Assembly: GCA_913009205.1 (NCBI GenBank)
Contig: CAJVYC010000005.1
Location: 1 to 64,000 of the forward strand
Length of the DNA: 64,000 nucleotides
DNA from: an uncultured Fluviicola sp.
GTDB lineage: Bacteria > Bacteroidota > Bacteroidia > Flavobacteriales_D > Crocinitomicaceae
Direction: 5' to 3'
In this document: in pieces, positions 35,743-44,158 of the stretch
Position numbering within the stretch: position 1 is the stretch's first letter
Layout: every line of letters starts with the position of its first letter
Translations under genes and position numbers: made by a program
The notes under the pieces: generated by a model
Databases searched by the model: none
What the model saw: the letters and a program-made list of their open reading frames with translations, nothing else
Told to the model about the DNA's origin: nothing

Positions 35743-36504
35743 ATGCACAGACTTCTACTCATAGCAGGATTTATATCGATCATTTCATTGAATGGAATGA
35801 GTCAAAGAAAAGTTGCCGATTCGGTAATTGGAACTCCATGGGTTTCCGTTCAATACGGTTTAAACTTTACAGGTGGTGATCTTAGAGAAAACCATGGTTT
35901 TTTCAACCACATCGGACTTTTAGCGGGATATAAAACCAAAAAAAATTGGATTTATGCTGCAGAAGGAAACTACATGTTTGGTGGAGACGTAAGAACAACG
36001 GGATTGTTTGACGCCTTGGTCGATTCCAAAGGCAACATCACGGATCAAAATGGTGACATTGCAACTGTTCAAGTACTTTCGCGAGGAATGTATATCAATG
36101 GTTCTGTAGGTAAGATTTTACCTGTTCTAAGTCCAAATCCAAATTCGGGTCTTTACGTGAGTTTAGGCGCTGGATTTTTAGCACACAAATTGAGAATAGA
36201 AACACAAGAACATGTAGTTCCCGAAATAGAACTGGACTACAAGAAAGGCTATGACCGCTTGGCTCAAGGTTTGAATATTAGTGAGTTTGTTGGGTACGCC
36301 TTTATGGCCAACCAAGGTTTTGTGAATTTTTACGCCGGCATTTACTTTCAGCAAGGATTTACATTTAACAAAAGAGAGATTTTCTTTGACACCCCAAACG
36401 TACCCGTTCCTCACAACATGATGTTGGACATCCAATACGGAATTAAGCTGGCATGGTTGGTCCCTGTTTACCAGAGAAAGCCCAAAGACTTCTATTTCGA
36501 TTGA
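35743..36504 (+). CDS. Predicted outer-membrane beta-barrel protein of unknown function
   Basis: The 253-residue protein starts with a signal peptide (HRLLLIAGFISIISLNGMSQ). Repeated amphipathic strands such as WVSVQYGLNFTGGD, NWIYAAEGNYMFGGD and VNFYAGIYFQQGFTF look like a small outer-membrane barrel. No family name is certain. Its stop codon overlaps the waaA start as TGATG, so the two are translationally coupled, which hints at a lipopolysaccharide or outer-membrane role (inference). Confidence 0.78.
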   Translation: MHRLLLIAGFISIISLNGMSQRKVADSVIGTPWVSVQYGLNFTGGDLRENHGFFNHIGLLAGYKTKKNWIYAAEGNYMFGGDVRTTGLFDALVDSKGNITDQNGDIATVQVLSRGMYINGSVGKILPVLSPNPNSGLYVSLGAGFLAHKLRIETQEHVVPEIELDYKKGYDRLAQGLNISEFVGYAFMANQGFVNFYAGIYFQQGFTFNKREIFFDTPNVPVPHNMMLDIQYGIKLAWLVPVYQRKPKDFYFD

Positions 36505-37715
36505 TGTCTCTGCTTTATAACATAAGCATCTTTTTTCTCAGCCTCGGACTGCGAATTGCCTCATTATTTAATCCAAAGGCAAAACTCTGGGTGAAAGGTA
36601 GAACCCATTTGTTTCGGGAGTTACCCAACGTAGAAGGCAAAAAAGTGATCTGGTTTCACTGTGCATCATTAGGCGAATTTGACCAAGGACTTCCGTTAAT
36701 GAATAAGATAAAGGAAAATGACCCTTCGGTTTTTCTAATTGTCACTTTCTTCTCTCCATCTGGAATGCAGCATTATCAGAAGCGCAGCCACAAGGCAGAT
36801 CACGTTTGTTATATTCCATTGGACACGCCTTCGAAAGCCAAAAAATTCATCAAAGCCATTCAGCCAGAATCAGCATTTTTTATCAAGTATGAATTTTGGA
36901 CAAATCATATTTTGGCTTGTAAAAACAACGGGACGAAGATTTACAATGTGAGCGGTATTTTCCGACAAAACCAACACTTTTTTAAATCTTCAGGAGGCTT
37001 TTTTAGAAAGACTTTACAACTCTTTGATTGGTTTTTCGTGCAGAATGAAGAATCGCTTAGTTTATTGAACAGTATTGGAATAAAGCAAGTTTCAATTAGT
37101 GGCGACAGCAGGTTTGATAAAGTTTGTGAGAACAAAGCCAACTTAGAAAAAAACACTGCTATTTCTAAATTCTGCCGAGATGAAATCGTTTTCATAATAG
37201 GAAGTTCATGGCCAAAAGACGAGGAGATTTTGCTTCCCATCATCAATCAACTGAAGTGCAAAGTAATTATAGCTCCGCATAACATTGATGAAAGACATGT
37301 AAAAGGAATTGCGAGTAAGCTGGAGGGTTCTTTCGTGCTTTATTCAGATGAGACCTCAATTGACAATCAAGACGTTTTGATATTGGACACAATTGGACAT
37401 TTATCGAGTGCCTACGCATTTGGATCGGTAGCGTATGTCGGAGGTGGGTTTTCGGGAAGTTTACACAATATATTGGAGCCAGCTGTTTTTGGAATGGGCG
37501 TGATTTACGGTCCGAAACATAGTCGTTTTCCTGAGGGACGTCAGTTCATTGAAAATGGGTTTGGATTTGAGGTAAGAACGAGTGAAGAGTTGAAATCTAC
37601 AATTGAAGCGATTCTATTGGATAAAGAAACTATTGATGATAAGGCTGCAGATTTTGTTCAGAAGAACATTGGAGCTTCGGATAAGATCTTTGAAAAGCTT
37701 AATAATAGATATTAG
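36504..37715 (+). CDS. waaA: 3-deoxy-D-manno-octulosonic acid (Kdo) transferase
   Basis: The 403-residue GT30 enzyme transfers Kdo from CMP-Kdo to lipid A precursor at the cytoplasmic face of the inner membrane. An N-terminal anchor helix (LLYNISIFFLSLGLRIASLF) is followed by WFHCASLGEFDQGLPLMNKI, then YEFWTNHILACK and, near the end, YVGGGFSGSLHNILEPAVFG. The ATG at 36504 is chosen over one 17 codons upstream because it gives the family N-terminus and a stop-start overlap with the barrel gene. Confidence 0.94.
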   Translation: MSLLYNISIFFLSLGLRIASLFNPKAKLWVKGRTHLFRELPNVEGKKVIWFHCASLGEFDQGLPLMNKIKENDPSVFLIVTFFSPSGMQHYQKRSHKADHVCYIPLDTPSKAKKFIKAIQPESAFFIKYEFWTNHILACKNNGTKIYNVSGIFRQNQHFFKSSGGFFRKTLQLFDWFFVQNEESLSLLNSIGIKQVSISGDSRFDKVCENKANLEKNTAISKFCRDEIVFIIGSSWPKDEEILLPIINQLKCKVIIAPHNIDERHVKGIASKLEGSFVLYSDETSIDNQDVLILDTIGHLSSAYAFGSVAYVGGGFSGSLHNILEPAVFGMGVIYGPKHSRFPEGRQFIENGFGFEVRTSEELKSTIEAILLDKETIDDKAADFVQKNIGASDKIFEKLNNRY

Positions 37716-37746
37716 ACCGGTCTTAAACTCTCTTTTAGATTTTAGA

Positions 37747-37780
37747 AAAGAGATTGTCTAACATCTAAATTCTAATCTCT
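37747..37780. terminator. Possible bidirectional hairpin between waaA and oxyR
   Basis: AAGAGATT (37747-37754) and AATCTCTT (37773-37780) form an 8-bp inverted repeat with an 18-base loop in the gap between converging waaA and oxyR. There is no clear T run on either side, so termination is only suggested by position. Confidence 0.3.
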
Positions 37781-37804
37781 TCAAAAGCGCAGCCACTCCG
37801 AAAA

Positions 37805-38725
37805 TCACTTCCAACTCAATAACTTCAAGTCCTCCTTTCCAGATTTAAAATACTTCAACTGAACCAAGCGAATCAACTTCTCCAATGATGACCATTTCGG
37901 ATTTCGATTTGAGCTCACGGCGATAATTTCACGCGCTGGATATTCTTTAAGTTCGTCCGATTGAATTCGAACAACATTTTTAAGATTCAATAATCCCTTA
38001 TAATTAGACGGAATAAGAGTGTAACCGTCATGTAAATCCACCATTTTAACGAGAAGTTCGATATTACCACCTTCGTAATTCCATCCCAACTTGCTTTTCT
38101 CCTCCAATTCACAAAAATGAATCATCTGTGTTCTGAGGCAATTTCCCTTACTTAATAGCCACGGATGATATTCTTCCAACTTCTGCGGTGATATCGTTTT
38201 GGCCTTGATCATTGGTGCATAAGCATAAATTTCTTCGTGAAACAAAACGGTCGTTCTCCACTTCGGCTGGTGAACAGGCCCTGCGAGAATCCCCATGTCG
38301 ATTGTCTTTTCTTCAAGAGCGATCAAAATTTCCTCGGTTTTCATTTCTTCGATAATCAATTCAACATCCTTTAAATCTTTCATCCATTCATCAAACATTC
38401 CTGGCAACATGTAACCAGCAATTGTTGGAATTATCCCGACCTTAACCTGTTCTCGATATGCACCTGATCGTTGCTCTCCCAATAACTTAACACGTGAATA
38501 TTCCGATAAAACATCTCGAACAATAACGAGGAGTTCCTTGCCGTATTCTGTCAATTCAAGAGGAGACCTCGAACGGTCAAAAATTTGATTTCCCAAGGTT
38601 TGTTCTGCCTTTTTAATTTGCATTGAAAGTGTTGGCTGCGTTACAAAGCACCTTTCGCTGGCTCTTTGAAACTGACGTTCTTCTGCAACCGTAACGATGT
38701 ACTGCATTTGTTGAATGGAAATCAT
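37805..38725 (-). CDS. oxyR: OxyR-type LysR-family redox regulator
   Basis: The 306-residue regulator has an N-terminal winged helix-turn-helix (about 1-60, with FVTQPTLSMQIKKAEQTLG) and a LysR substrate domain. Two cysteines at 196 and 205 in the block GNCLRTQMIHFCEL have the same nine-residue spacing as the redox pair of E. coli OxyR (C199/C208). OxyR proteins activate peroxide-defence genes after oxidation. It is divergent from dps, peroxiredoxin and thioredoxin genes, which supports the role. Confidence 0.92.
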   Translation of the reverse strand: MISIQQMQYIVTVAEERQFQRASERCFVTQPTLSMQIKKAEQTLGNQIFDRSRSPLELTEYGKELLVIVRDVLSEYSRVKLLGEQRSGAYREQVKVGIIPTIAGYMLPGMFDEWMKDLKDVELIIEEMKTEEILIALEEKTIDMGILAGPVHQPKWRTTVLFHEEIYAYAPMIKAKTISPQKLEEYHPWLLSKGNCLRTQMIHFCELEEKSKLGWNYEGGNIELLVKMVDLHDGYTLIPSNYKGLLNLKNVVRIQSDELKEYPAREIIAVSSNRNPKWSSLEKLIRLVQLKYFKSGKEDLKLLSWK

Positions 38726-38742
38726 ATAAACAATATTTATAC

Positions 38743-38791
38743 AAATATAATTTAAATCGATTTATACTATAGCTGATTCAGCATAAATTTG
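38743..38791. promoter_or_regulatory. Divergent oxyR/dps promoters with a central palindrome
   Basis: For dps, TAAATTTG (38784-38791) matches the -7 consensus; for oxyR, the minus strand reads TATATTTG at 38750-38743. Between them lies the perfect inverted repeat GCTGA-T-TCAGC (38772-38782). Neither -33 element is clear, as expected for activator-dependent promoters. The palindrome is a candidate OxyR site, although it does not match the E. coli ATAG-type pattern. Confidence 0.5.
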
Positions 38792-38812
38792 TAGTAACAA
38801 AAACGAAACATT

Positions 38813-39256
38813 ATGAATACAGAAACATATATCAGCAACCTAAATCAATTGCTTTCGAGTTATCAAATTCATTATCAAAATTTGCGCTCATTGCACTGGA
38901 ATGTAAAAGGAAGAGCATTTTTTGAACTTCACCTTAAGTACGAAGAATTGTATACGAGGTCTCTTGAAATAATTGATGAACTCGCAGAAAGAATACTTTC
39001 GATTGGAGAAGTGCCTTTATCGCGATTTTCAGAATATGCTAAAACGAGTAAAATTCATGAAAATGAAATCATTAAGGATGGATCAACTGGAGTGCAGTAC
39101 ATTTTAGATGCTCAATTGAGCTTACTCGAACAGGAAAAAGAGATTTTGGCGCAGTCCGACGAAAAAGATGACGAGGGGACACATTCTTTAATGAGTGATT
39201 TGATTGGAGAAAAAGAAAAATTGAATTGGATGTTCAAATCGTGGCTTGAGCACTAA
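38813..39256 (+). CDS. dps: Dps-family DNA-binding ferritin
   Basis: The 147-residue protein has the Dps ferroxidase signature: HWNVKGRAFFELHLKYEELY (about 28-47), then ELAERILSIGEVPLSRFSEY. Dps dodecamers oxidise Fe(II) with hydrogen peroxide and store iron. It lacks a lysine-rich N-terminal tail, so non-specific DNA binding may be weak. It is the first gene rightward of the shared oxyR promoter region. Confidence 0.93.
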   Translation: MNTETYISNLNQLLSSYQIHYQNLRSLHWNVKGRAFFELHLKYEELYTRSLEIIDELAERILSIGEVPLSRFSEYAKTSKIHENEIIKDGSTGVQYILDAQLSLLEQEKEILAQSDEKDDEGTHSLMSDLIGEKEKLNWMFKSWLEH

Positions 39257-39308
39257 TAATATTTATTAATTTTGACGCAGATTTTAAAACAACAAAAATA
39301 GAAATAAG

Positions 39309-39950
39309 ATGAGTGTATTAGTAGGAAAAAAATTTCCAAGCCTAGAAGTATCTGCCATGAACGAAATGGGAGATACAATCAAAGTAAACGTTTTTGAAGA
39401 AGCTAAGAATAACGGAAAGAAAGTGTTGCTTTTCTGGTACCCAAAGGACTTTACGTTCGTTTGTCCTACTGAGCTTCATGCTTTTCAAGCGGCTTTGGGT
39501 GAGTTCGAAAAAAGAAACACTTTGGTAATAGGCGCTTCATGTGATACTCCAGAAGTTCATTTCGCGTGGTTAAACACACCGAAAGACCAAGGAGGAATAG
39601 AGGGTGTAACGTATACCATTTTAGCTGACACGAATAGAAACCTATCTTCTATATTAGAGATTTTAGATGTACAAGATGTGATTTATGATGAGGATTTAGA
39701 TGCTGAAATTGTAGTTGGAGATAGCGTTACTTACAGAGCTACTTATTTACTGGATGAAGATGGTGTAGTATTCCATGAGGGAGTAAATCACATGCCAGTT
39801 GGAAGAAATGTAAATGAGTTTTTAAGGCTTATCGATGCCTTTACGCACGTTCAGAAAAATGGAGAAGTATGTCCAGCTAACTGGGAAGAAGGAAAGACGG
39901 CTATGTCTGCAGATAGAAAGGGAACTGCAGAGTATCTTTCTAAGCACTAA
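39309..39950 (+). CDS. Peroxiredoxin (AhpC/Prx1 type)
   Basis: The 213-residue 2-Cys peroxiredoxin reduces hydrogen peroxide and organic peroxides. The peroxidatic Cys52 lies in FWYPKDFTFVCPTE, and the resolving cysteine in NGEVCPANWEEG (about 184-195). It is followed 15 bases later by a thioredoxin gene, its probable electron donor. Codon use and start context are ordinary. Confidence 0.95.
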   Translation: MSVLVGKKFPSLEVSAMNEMGDTIKVNVFEEAKNNGKKVLLFWYPKDFTFVCPTELHAFQAALGEFEKRNTLVIGASCDTPEVHFAWLNTPKDQGGIEGVTYTILADTNRNLSSILEILDVQDVIYDEDLDAEIVVGDSVTYRATYLLDEDGVVFHEGVNHMPVGRNVNEFLRLIDAFTHVQKNGEVCPANWEEGKTAMSADRKGTAEYLSKH

Positions 39951-39965
39951 AATAGATTAAAACGC

Positions 39966-40280
39966 ATGTTTACAGAGTTAACAGAAGACACCTTAGAGTC
40001 TACAGTAAAGTCAAATGATATCGTCCTTGTGCAGTATTCAGCAGGCTGGTGTGGAAACTGCAGAATTATGAAGCCTAAGTTTAAAAGAATGGCTACAGAG
40101 CATGAAAATGCTGAATTCGTGATGGTAGATGCAGAAAAACTTCCTGAAAGCAGAAAGATGGCCAATGTGGACAACTTACCCACCTTCGCAGCGTTCAAAA
40201 ATGGGCAGTTGGTAAAGCAGATTCAAACTAATAAAGCAGATGTCTTAAAAGAATTCGTAGATGAGGTTACCCGTAATTAA
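39966..40280 (+). CDS. Thioredoxin-family protein with CGNC active site
   Basis: The 104-residue protein has the thioredoxin fold with the active site WCGNC (Cys29, Cys32) instead of the usual WCGPC, and the cis-proline in DNLPTF. Replacement of Pro by Asn between the cysteines should change the redox potential. It lies between peroxiredoxin and a DUF6952 gene and overlaps the latter by 20 bases, suggesting it reduces the adjacent peroxiredoxin (inference). Confidence 0.92.
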   Translation: MFTELTEDTLESTVKSNDIVLVQYSAGWCGNCRIMKPKFKRMATEHENAEFVMVDAEKLPESRKMANVDNLPTFAAFKNGQLVKQIQTNKADVLKEFVDEVTRN

Positions 40281-40518
40281 ACACTTGAATATGTTTATTC
40301 AAGAGAATGACCAGGACTATGTGCTAGAGGCCATAGAAACTTTAGAATATTTAACCGAATCATCTGCTATAAAAGATGATGAGTTAGATGTCATAGGGGA
40401 GCTATTGTCAAATATGTATGGTGCTTTGGAAGTAAACACAGCAATAAAAGATGGTAAACCAGAGAAGGAAGCCATGAATGAATTCATGCAGCGTGTAACT
40501 GGTTCCATTGATAGATAG
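40261..40518 (+). CDS. DUF6952 family small protein
   Basis: The 85-residue acidic, mostly helical protein begins MRLPVIKHLNMFIQENDQDY and ends MQRVTGSIDR, matching a small conserved family of Bacteroidota (DUF6952). It has no cysteine, signal peptide or membrane segment, so it is probably cytosolic. Its start lies inside the end of the thioredoxin gene, so translation is coupled. Function is unknown; linkage points to peroxide defence. Confidence 0.8.
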   Translation: MRLPVIKHLNMFIQENDQDYVLEAIETLEYLTESSAIKDDELDVIGELLSNMYGALEVNTAIKDGKPEKEAMNEFMQRVTGSIDR

Positions 40519-40539
40519 GTTTAAACAGAAAACTAGTCG

Positions 40540-40578
40540 AAAAGCGCATCTGGATTTATCTAGATGCGCTTTTTTTTG
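40540..40578 (+). terminator. Rho-independent terminator after the peroxide-defence operon
   Basis: A perfect 12-bp stem AAAAGCGCATCT/AGATGCGCTTTT with a 10-base loop and a following T run lies 22 bases after the DUF6952 stop codon. Confidence 0.92.
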
Positions 40579-40626
40579 GGTTGAAATGAAATTACTATTC
40601 GTTTAAAATCCGAAACATTCCAGTTT

Positions 40627-40716
40627 ATGGAACGACTTAAATTTGCAGCGCCAGCAGTAGTAAACGGTGGAGAAATTGTTTCAGATTTCACATTGGATGA
40701 TTATATCGGAGTATAA
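40627..40716 (+). pseudogene. 5' remnant of a second peroxiredoxin gene
   Basis: The 29-codon ORF reads MERLKFAAPAVVNGGEIVSD then FTLDDYIGV and stops. The APAVVNGGEIVxDF pattern followed by a Y-I-G turn is typical of the N-terminal part of AhpC/Prx-type peroxiredoxins, just before the strand leading to the catalytic cysteine. Everything after it is missing. It lies just downstream of the terminator that ends the active peroxiredoxin operon, so a tandem paralogue has probably been deleted. Confidence 0.65.
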
Positions 40717-40752
40717 ATCGTATCTTTCTAGAAGCTAATTTAAATTACTACT

Positions 40753-42546
40753 ATGAAGAAAAATTACTTTTTACTACTAACGCTATGCATGATACTTTCA
40801 ACGGCATCAGTTGCTCAAACCTATAACTTTACGACAGCAGGAGCTACTGGAAGGTTTGGACCAACTCAACCTCAAATTGATGCTGCATATGCGGCTACTA
40901 CTCTTGCAGGAGCGGTTATAATTAATACACAAGGAATTCAAGAATGGGTAGTACCAGCAACTGCGAGTTACTCAATTGAAGTTTCTGGTGCAGGTACCAC
41001 TAACGGAACTGGCGCTAACCTATCTGGTGAATTCTCTTTGACTGCTGGCCAAACACTTTACATTGCTGTAGGGCAAAACGGTGCTCCACTTGTTTGTGCG
41101 GGTAATGGGGGGTCATTTGTTGGTGCTGGTGCCAGCCTCATTGCTTCAACCCCGCTTATTGTTGGTGGTGGTGGAGCTGGATACACTGCTTTCGTTTCTC
41201 CACTATCTGATGCTCCATTCACAAATGATGGTAACCAAGGAAATGTTGGGTTTGGCGGAACAGCTGGAAACGGAGGTCAAACTAACACAAACAACACTCC
41301 GTATGGTGGTGGTGGTGGTGGTGGATTCTTTTCAAACGGAGTCAATACTTCTAACTATGGTGATGTAGGAAGAGGATTTCAACAAGGCGCTATTGGTGGT
41401 GACATGTCCATTAACTCGGCAACCTCTGACGGTGGCTTCGGTGGTGGTGGATCTGGATACCCAAATGATGAGCCTGGTGGCGGGGGGGGGTACTCCGGCG
41501 GCGGCGGTGGCGGTGCTATCAATAATTCAAATACAGGAATTGGAGCTGACCGTTTAGGTGGTGCAGGTGGATCATTTAATGGTGGAACAAATGTTAATAA
41601 CATTGGGCCAAACATTGGTGAAGGTGCTGTTACAATTATCATGCTTTGTGATGCTTTAACAACGACGGTTTCTTCTTCATCTGTATGTTTAAGTGAAATG
41701 GTTACGCTTACAGCATCTTCTATTAACTCAGGTACAATTTCGTGGGACAACGGTATTACTGATGGTGTAGCTTTTACTCCAGCACTTGGAACCACTACAT
41801 ACACAGCAACTAGTTCTAATGGAAATGATTGTTCATTTTCTGTTGATATTACGGCAAACCCTCTACCAACAGTTGACGCGGGTGCTGATATTAGTATATG
41901 TAATAACGGAAGTATTGTGACACTCACCGCTACAGGAACCGGTGATACATATTCTTGGGATAATGGCGTAACTGACGGTGTGGCTTTTGTGCCATCTGCT
42001 GGAACGACCACCTATACCGTTACTGCAACTAACACTGCTTCTGGATGTTCAAGTACAGACATGGTTGATGTCACAGTTTCTTCCTCAATGATCATCGTTG
42101 GAAGCACGCAAGATGAATTTACTGGCGGAGATGGCTACATTAATATTCAAGTAACCGGAGGTATTTTACCATTAACTTATTCTTGGGATAACGGTCTTGG
42201 AAACGTTGAAGATCCTTCAGCGTTATCTGCGGGGATTTATACCGTAACTGTAACCGACTCTCTTGGCTGCACAGCAACTGCTACTTATGCTATCTATTCT
42301 CAAGTGGGTATTTCAGAATTGGAAACAGAATTACTCGTTTATCCAAATCCTGTTATTCACGAATTGAATATAATTTTGAATGGTCAATTTGACTATGAGG
42401 TATCGAATCTTGTAGGACAAGTGTTATTCTCTGCTAAAGGAAATAATGAAGCACCTGTAGATTTTGAAAACCTCCCGAAGGGAACGTACTTCTTGAACGT
42501 AAAACAAGACGATCAAAGTAAAATAGTGAAGATAATAAAGCAATAA
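40753..42546 (+). CDS. Glycine-rich T9SS type A surface protein with SprB-like repeat
   Basis: The 597-residue secreted protein has a signal peptide (KNYFLLLTLCMILSTASVAQ) and then a glycine-rich domain (about 75-300) with runs of five to six glycines. Two Ig/PKD-like repeats follow (each with SWDNG and a TTTYT strand, about 310-450), then a SprB-type repeat (about 455-515, with LPLTYSWDNGLGNVEDPSAL). The C-terminus is a type A sorting domain (VYPNPVIHELNIIL). Such proteins are exposed adhesins of T9SS bacteria. The glycine region holds a run of nine G bases (41482-41490) in frame. A strong terminator follows. Confidence 0.88.
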   Translation: MKKNYFLLLTLCMILSTASVAQTYNFTTAGATGRFGPTQPQIDAAYAATTLAGAVIINTQGIQEWVVPATASYSIEVSGAGTTNGTGANLSGEFSLTAGQTLYIAVGQNGAPLVCAGNGGSFVGAGASLIASTPLIVGGGGAGYTAFVSPLSDAPFTNDGNQGNVGFGGTAGNGGQTNTNNTPYGGGGGGGFFSNGVNTSNYGDVGRGFQQGAIGGDMSINSATSDGGFGGGGSGYPNDEPGGGGGYSGGGGGGAINNSNTGIGADRLGGAGGSFNGGTNVNNIGPNIGEGAVTIIMLCDALTTTVSSSSVCLSEMVTLTASSINSGTISWDNGITDGVAFTPALGTTTYTATSSNGNDCSFSVDITANPLPTVDAGADISICNNGSIVTLTATGTGDTYSWDNGVTDGVAFVPSAGTTTYTVTATNTASGCSSTDMVDVTVSSSMIIVGSTQDEFTGGDGYINIQVTGGILPLTYSWDNGLGNVEDPSALSAGIYTVTVTDSLGCTATATYAIYSQVGISELETELLVYPNPVIHELNIILNGQFDYEVSNLVGQVLFSAKGNNEAPVDFENLPKGTYFLNVKQDDQSKIVKIIKQ

Positions 42547-42562
42547 CTATTCATTATTAAAT

Positions 42563-42592
42563 AAAAAAGGGGGGCTAATGCCCCCCTTTTTT
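42563..42592. terminator. Bidirectional Rho-independent terminator
   Basis: A perfect 13-bp stem (six A, six G and C, paired with G, six C and six T) closes a TAAT loop. It lies 16 bases after the T9SS gene and about 100 bases after the end of the converging transporter gene, so it can stop transcripts from both sides. Confidence 0.92.
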
Positions 42593-42688
42593 ATAACTAG
42601 TAAATCAAGAATTCGAAGTTCAAAATATGCATAACAAGATTCCAGGTCCGAGCGTTTTCAAAAAGTTCTTTGAGCGTTCGTTTTTCAT

Positions 42689-44080
42689 CTAAAAAAGGAT
42701 TAGCGCGGTTACGAATATGACAATTCCAATACCCATTAATGCAATCGTATACGGTAGAATGGACTTTGCTTTTAATCCTGTAATCCCGAGTAAAGGCAAT
42801 GCCCAAAAAGGCTGTAGCATATTTGTTATTTGATCACCGTAAGAAAGCGCCATAACTGATTTCGAATAACTCAATCCAAGATCATGCGCTGCTTGCAAGA
42901 TTATTGGGCCTTGAACCGTCCATTGCCCTCCTCCACTCGGAACAAAAATATTAACGATTCCAGAACTGAAGAACGTTAGAATTGGATATGTTGTTTCGTT
43001 TGAAATTGCAACAAAAAAGCTTGAAAATTCATTCGCCAATCCACTGCTTGTCATTATTCCAATAATTCCAAAGTAAAGCGGGAATTGAATTAATATGCCA
43101 GACGCTCCGACGATAGCTGCATCGATTGCTTTTAAGAAAGCGCGTACATTACTATGGATCGAAAGACACAATCCAAGCAATAGCATGTTTATGAAATTGG
43201 GGTTAATAACCCCAAGACCTTGCCTTCCCGTGATTCCTTTATAAAAAAGATATGCGGCATAAATAAATATAATGAGACCGAATGCTAGTGAGAATATTCG
43301 TGACGCATCCAAACGCTCAGCCCCCTCTGCTTTCTCTTCAATCACATCCGTTTTCACTTGAATACTCGGTAAAGGGCTTTCTTTTTTCGATCTCTTTCCG
43401 AGCCAATACATAAATGCAGGAAGAAGAACCACAAGCATTAACATCACGGTCAAGTTCATTGGACTAAAAATCGTTTGATCCATGGAAATTGAACTTGGGT
43501 ATTCTCCCAATTGCGACGGATCGACCACGCCTTTCATCATTTCAGTGATACTATCATTCTCAGCGGCCTTCAATGGTGCTGTTCCCGAAATCCCGCCGTG
43601 CCATACCATTAAACCACTATATCCAGCAGCACCGATCAAAGCGTAATTTAATTTGATTCCTTTTTTTGCTGCGTGTTCTCCAACCTTCCGCGCGAGAATG
43701 GCTCCAAAAATAAGCCCCAATCCCCAATTGAATAAAGAAACGAGAACGGTAAGAAGCGTAACTAAAGCCGCTGAATTGGCCGTGTTCGTGCAAAACTGCG
43801 TTACATATCCAATAAATTGATCCACAGGTTTTGTCAAGGCGAGCGCGTGTCCCAATACCAACATCAGCATCATTTGAACTGCAAATGCAAGAAGACCTTG
43901 CGCCCACAAACCATCACTCCAAAAACCTAGAATTTCCCCTCCGCGGTCCAAGCCGGAAACCTTTGAATCCGTAAAAGCCCAAGCCAATGTGAACGTAATT
44001 GCCGTCAACACCAAGGCAATCGAGAAAGGAGATGGCATCAGCGATTTAAATGCCTTTTCAATAAGTGAAATGATTTTCAT
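42689..44080 (-). CDS. Short-chain fatty acid transporter (AtoE/TIGR00366 family)
   Basis: The 463-residue protein has about 12 hydrophobic helices and matches the AtoE family: PSPFSIALVLTAITFTLAWA at the start, the WHGGISGTAPLKAAE block and SGIVNIFVPSGGGQWTVQGP near the C-terminus. AtoE proteins take up short-chain fatty acids such as acetoacetate or butyrate. Length is normal. It is divergent from ribD with about 80 bases between. The substrate is inferred from family only. Confidence 0.88.
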   Translation of the reverse strand: MKIISLIEKAFKSLMPSPFSIALVLTAITFTLAWAFTDSKVSGLDRGGEILGFWSDGLWAQGLLAFAVQMMLMLVLGHALALTKPVDQFIGYVTQFCTNTANSAALVTLLTVLVSLFNWGLGLIFGAILARKVGEHAAKKGIKLNYALIGAAGYSGLMVWHGGISGTAPLKAAENDSITEMMKGVVDPSQLGEYPSSISMDQTIFSPMNLTVMLMLVVLLPAFMYWLGKRSKKESPLPSIQVKTDVIEEKAEGAERLDASRIFSLAFGLIIFIYAAYLFYKGITGRQGLGVINPNFINMLLLGLCLSIHSNVRAFLKAIDAAIVGASGILIQFPLYFGIIGIMTSSGLANEFSSFFVAISNETTYPILTFFSSGIVNIFVPSGGGQWTVQGPIILQAAHDLGLSYSKSVMALSYGDQITNMLQPFWALPLLGITGLKAKSILPYTIALMGIGIVIFVTALILF

Positions 44081-44158
44081 GAATTGGATCCGTTAAGGGC
44101 TGCACTAAAATAGAAATGATTGTCAAAATTTCGTCTTTTTTATATGTAAATTCGCTCC

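Noticed and set aside
36453-36503. Upstream ATG for waaA that overlaps the barrel gene by 52 bases
   Set aside because: The extra 17 residues read out of frame through the conserved barrel end; the ATG at 36504 gives stop-start overlap and the normal membrane anchor.
37716-37804. Stretch with TTAGATTTTAGA / TCTAAATTCTAA-like words between waaA and oxyR, similar to words near 21150 and 63600
   Set aside because: The similarity is of short AT-rich words only; no alignable repeat family could be established by eye.
41280-41520. Repetitive GGT/GGC stretch considered as a possible CRISPR or tandem DNA repeat
   Set aside because: There are no regular spacers or fixed unit length; it is coding sequence for glycine runs.
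41379-42011. Long minus-strand ORF rich in proline opposite the glycine-rich protein
   Set aside because: It is the mirror of GGN/GGT glycine codons and Ig-like repeats; it has no start context, and the plus-strand gene has a signal peptide and sorting domain.
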